From the NCBI RefSeq assembly GCF_943913695.1, contig NZ_CALTZE010000175.1, forward strand, positions 1 to 5,984: a stretch of DNA of 5,984 bases, written 5' to 3'. Positions 4,912-5,984 of this stretch are shown piece after piece. The notes under the pieces are model-generated. The model was given only the letters and a program-made list of their open reading frames with translations. It was not told the DNA's origin and ran no database searches. The stretch comes from an uncultured Marmoricola sp. (GTDB taxonomy: Bacteria; Actinomycetota; Actinomycetes; Propionibacteriales; Nocardioidaceae). Numbering within the stretch: the stretch's first letter is position 1; every line of letters begins with the position of its first letter. A program made the position numbers and the translations under genes.

Positions 4912-5972
4912 CCGTCATGAGCTATCTCGGTGCCATCGGCGCCGCGCAGCGCGAGGCGATGGAGGCCGACGAGCGCGTCGTGATCATCGGCGAGGACGTC
5001 GAGGCCAATGTCTACGGCACCACCGGCGGCTCGGGGAAGTCCCGTGCCGACAAGGGCGACTTCCTGCAGTTGTTCGGCGCCAACCGGATCCGCAACACCC
5101 CGATCTCCGAGGAGGTCATCGTCGGCTCGGCCATCGGCGCGGCGATGACAGGACTGCGCCCGATCGTCGACCTCTCCTACTCCAGCTTCCTCTACATGGC
5201 CATGGACCAGTTCGTGAACCAGGCGGCCAAGAACCGCTACATGTTCGGCGGCCAGGCCTCCCTGCCGGTGGTCTTCCGCTCGGCGATGTTCTACGGGCTC
5301 AACACCGGCGCCCACCACTCCGACCGGCCCTACCCGATGTTCATGAACGTCCCGGGCCTGAAGATCGTGGTGCCCTCGAACCCCTACGACGCCAAGGGCC
5401 TGCTGCGCACCGCCGTCGACAGCGACGACCCGGTGCTCACCTTCGAGGCCTGCACCCTGTGGGGCAGCAAGGGGGAGGTGCCCGAGGAGGAGTACACCGT
5501 GCCGTTCGGGGTGGCCCGGACGGTCCGCGAGGGCACCGACGTCACCGTCGTGGCCATCTCCAGCGCAGTGCCCGAGGCGGTGGCCGCGGCGGAGAGCCTG
5601 GCCGAGGAGGGCGTGTCGGTCGAGGTCATCGACCCGCGCACCCTGGTGCCGCTCGACTCCCGCACGATCCTGGAGTCCGTCGCCCGCACCGGCCGGCTGG
5701 TGATCGCGGACCCGGCCCACCGCACCTGCTCGGCGGCCTCGGAGATCGCCGCCATCGTCGCCGAGGAGGCCTTCGGGTCGCTCGAGGCGCCGATCGCGCG
5801 CGTCACCACCCCCGACACGCAGATCCCCTTCAGCCCCGCGCTGGAGAAGCAGCTCTACCCCAACCGCAGCTACATCGCCGACGCGGTACGCCGCGTCACC
5901 GGCGAGCGGGTCGCCGTACCCGACACGCCGCGTGGGGTCGACGACGAGCTCTCGACGCACGCCCCCCGCTGA
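4908..5972 (+). CDS. thiamine-diphosphate-dependent dehydrogenase E1 component, beta subunit (acetoin/pyruvate dehydrogenase family)
   Basis: This is the partner of the preceding alpha subunit: 354 residues, slightly longer than typical beta subunits (about 325-340). The thiamine-binding domain contains IIGEDVE (26-32) and NTPISEE (63-69). By family alignment Glu68 should contact the cofactor aminopyrimidine. GSAIGAAMTGLRPI (73-86) and KNRYMFGG (108-115) follow. GAHHSD (134-139) holds the probable catalytic His137. VPSNPYDAKGLL (155-166) and the LTFEA segment complete this half. The C-terminal transketolase-type domain shows VEVIDPRTLVPLD (238-250), TGRLVIAD (261-268) and IPFSPALE (306-313). 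The stretch after GED, about 33-60, is Gly/Lys/Asp-rich, includes GTTGGSGKS, and departs from the usual pattern. The last 20 or so residues are a loose polar tail. The start follows an ATGA overlap with the alpha gene. Only 12 nt remain after the stop, so an E2 gene may lie just outside. Confidence 0.92.
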   Translation: MTVMSYLGAIGAAQREAMEADERVVIIGEDVEANVYGTTGGSGKSRADKGDFLQLFGANRIRNTPISEEVIVGSAIGAAMTGLRPIVDLSYSSFLYMAMDQFVNQAAKNRYMFGGQASLPVVFRSAMFYGLNTGAHHSDRPYPMFMNVPGLKIVVPSNPYDAKGLLRTAVDSDDPVLTFEACTLWGSKGEVPEEEYTVPFGVARTVREGTDVTVVAISSAVPEAVAAAESLAEEGVSVEVIDPRTLVPLDSRTILESVARTGRLVIADPAHRTCSAASEIAAIVAEEAFGSLEAPIARVTTPDTQIPFSPALEKQLYPNRSYIADAVRRVTGERVAVPDTPRGVDDELSTHAPR

Positions 5973-5984
5973 CCCATCCCCAGC

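Noticed and set aside
5022..5043. GTTGGSGKS in E1 beta as a P-loop ATP-binding motif
   Set aside because: It lies in a variable loop of a thiamine-diphosphate enzyme with no preceding strand or following Walker B context; the resemblance is probably chance.
4881..5960. 359-codon open frame on the minus strand opposite E1 beta
   Set aside because: The composition is again typical of an antisense shadow (Gly/Val/Asp/His-rich), and it fully overlaps a gene with intact catalytic motifs.

Overview
The window is very GC-rich (roughly 70%). GC-ending codons dominate, genes are packed tightly, one start is GTG, and genes overlap by 4 nt. This fits a high-GC actinomycete. A Nocardioides-like (Propionibacteriales) origin is a guess from codon flavour only. 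All five complete genes lie on the + strand and look intact. I saw no RNA gene, insertion sequence, integrase, CRISPR array or long repeat.

Region 1 (36-3843) is a tight three-gene block. It starts with an AraM/EgsA-type sn-glycerol-1-phosphate dehydrogenase-like protein (36-1514). Next is an FGGY-family carbohydrate kinase (1511-3022), then a HAD-IIA (NagD/AraL-type) phosphatase (3019-3843). Both junctions are 4-nt stop/start overlaps (ATGA, GTGA), so translational coupling is likely. The first gene may overlap an upstream gene the same way, which would make the block the 3' part of a longer operon.

Region 2 (3844-3930) is the only real intergenic gap, 87 nt. It holds a GC-rich imperfect hairpin directly after the HAD stop, a plausible promoter, and an AT-rich island with partial dyad symmetry. 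It also holds a 12-codon ORF whose stop overlaps the next start codon as TGATG. This gap probably separates two transcription units, or attenuates and re-initiates transcription between them.

Region 3 (3931-5972) encodes the alpha and beta E1 subunits of a thiamine-diphosphate-dependent 2-oxo acid/acetoin dehydrogenase. They overlap by 4 nt (ATGA) and resemble AcoA/AcoB more than housekeeping pyruvate dehydrogenase. The E2 and E3 partners are not in the window; only 12 nt follow the beta-subunit stop.

Taken together, the genes suggest a catabolic module for a polyol, ketose or glycerophosphate-type substrate. The kinase would phosphorylate the substrate, and the dehydrogenase would oxidise or reduce a glycerol-phosphate-like intermediate. 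The phosphatase would remove a phosphate or clear a toxic sugar phosphate, and the E1 enzyme would feed an oxidative C-C cleavage that yields an acyl-CoA. AraL and AraM are neighbours in the Bacillus subtilis arabinose operon, a known precedent for part of this set. The whole combination, and its substrate, is not one I can name.
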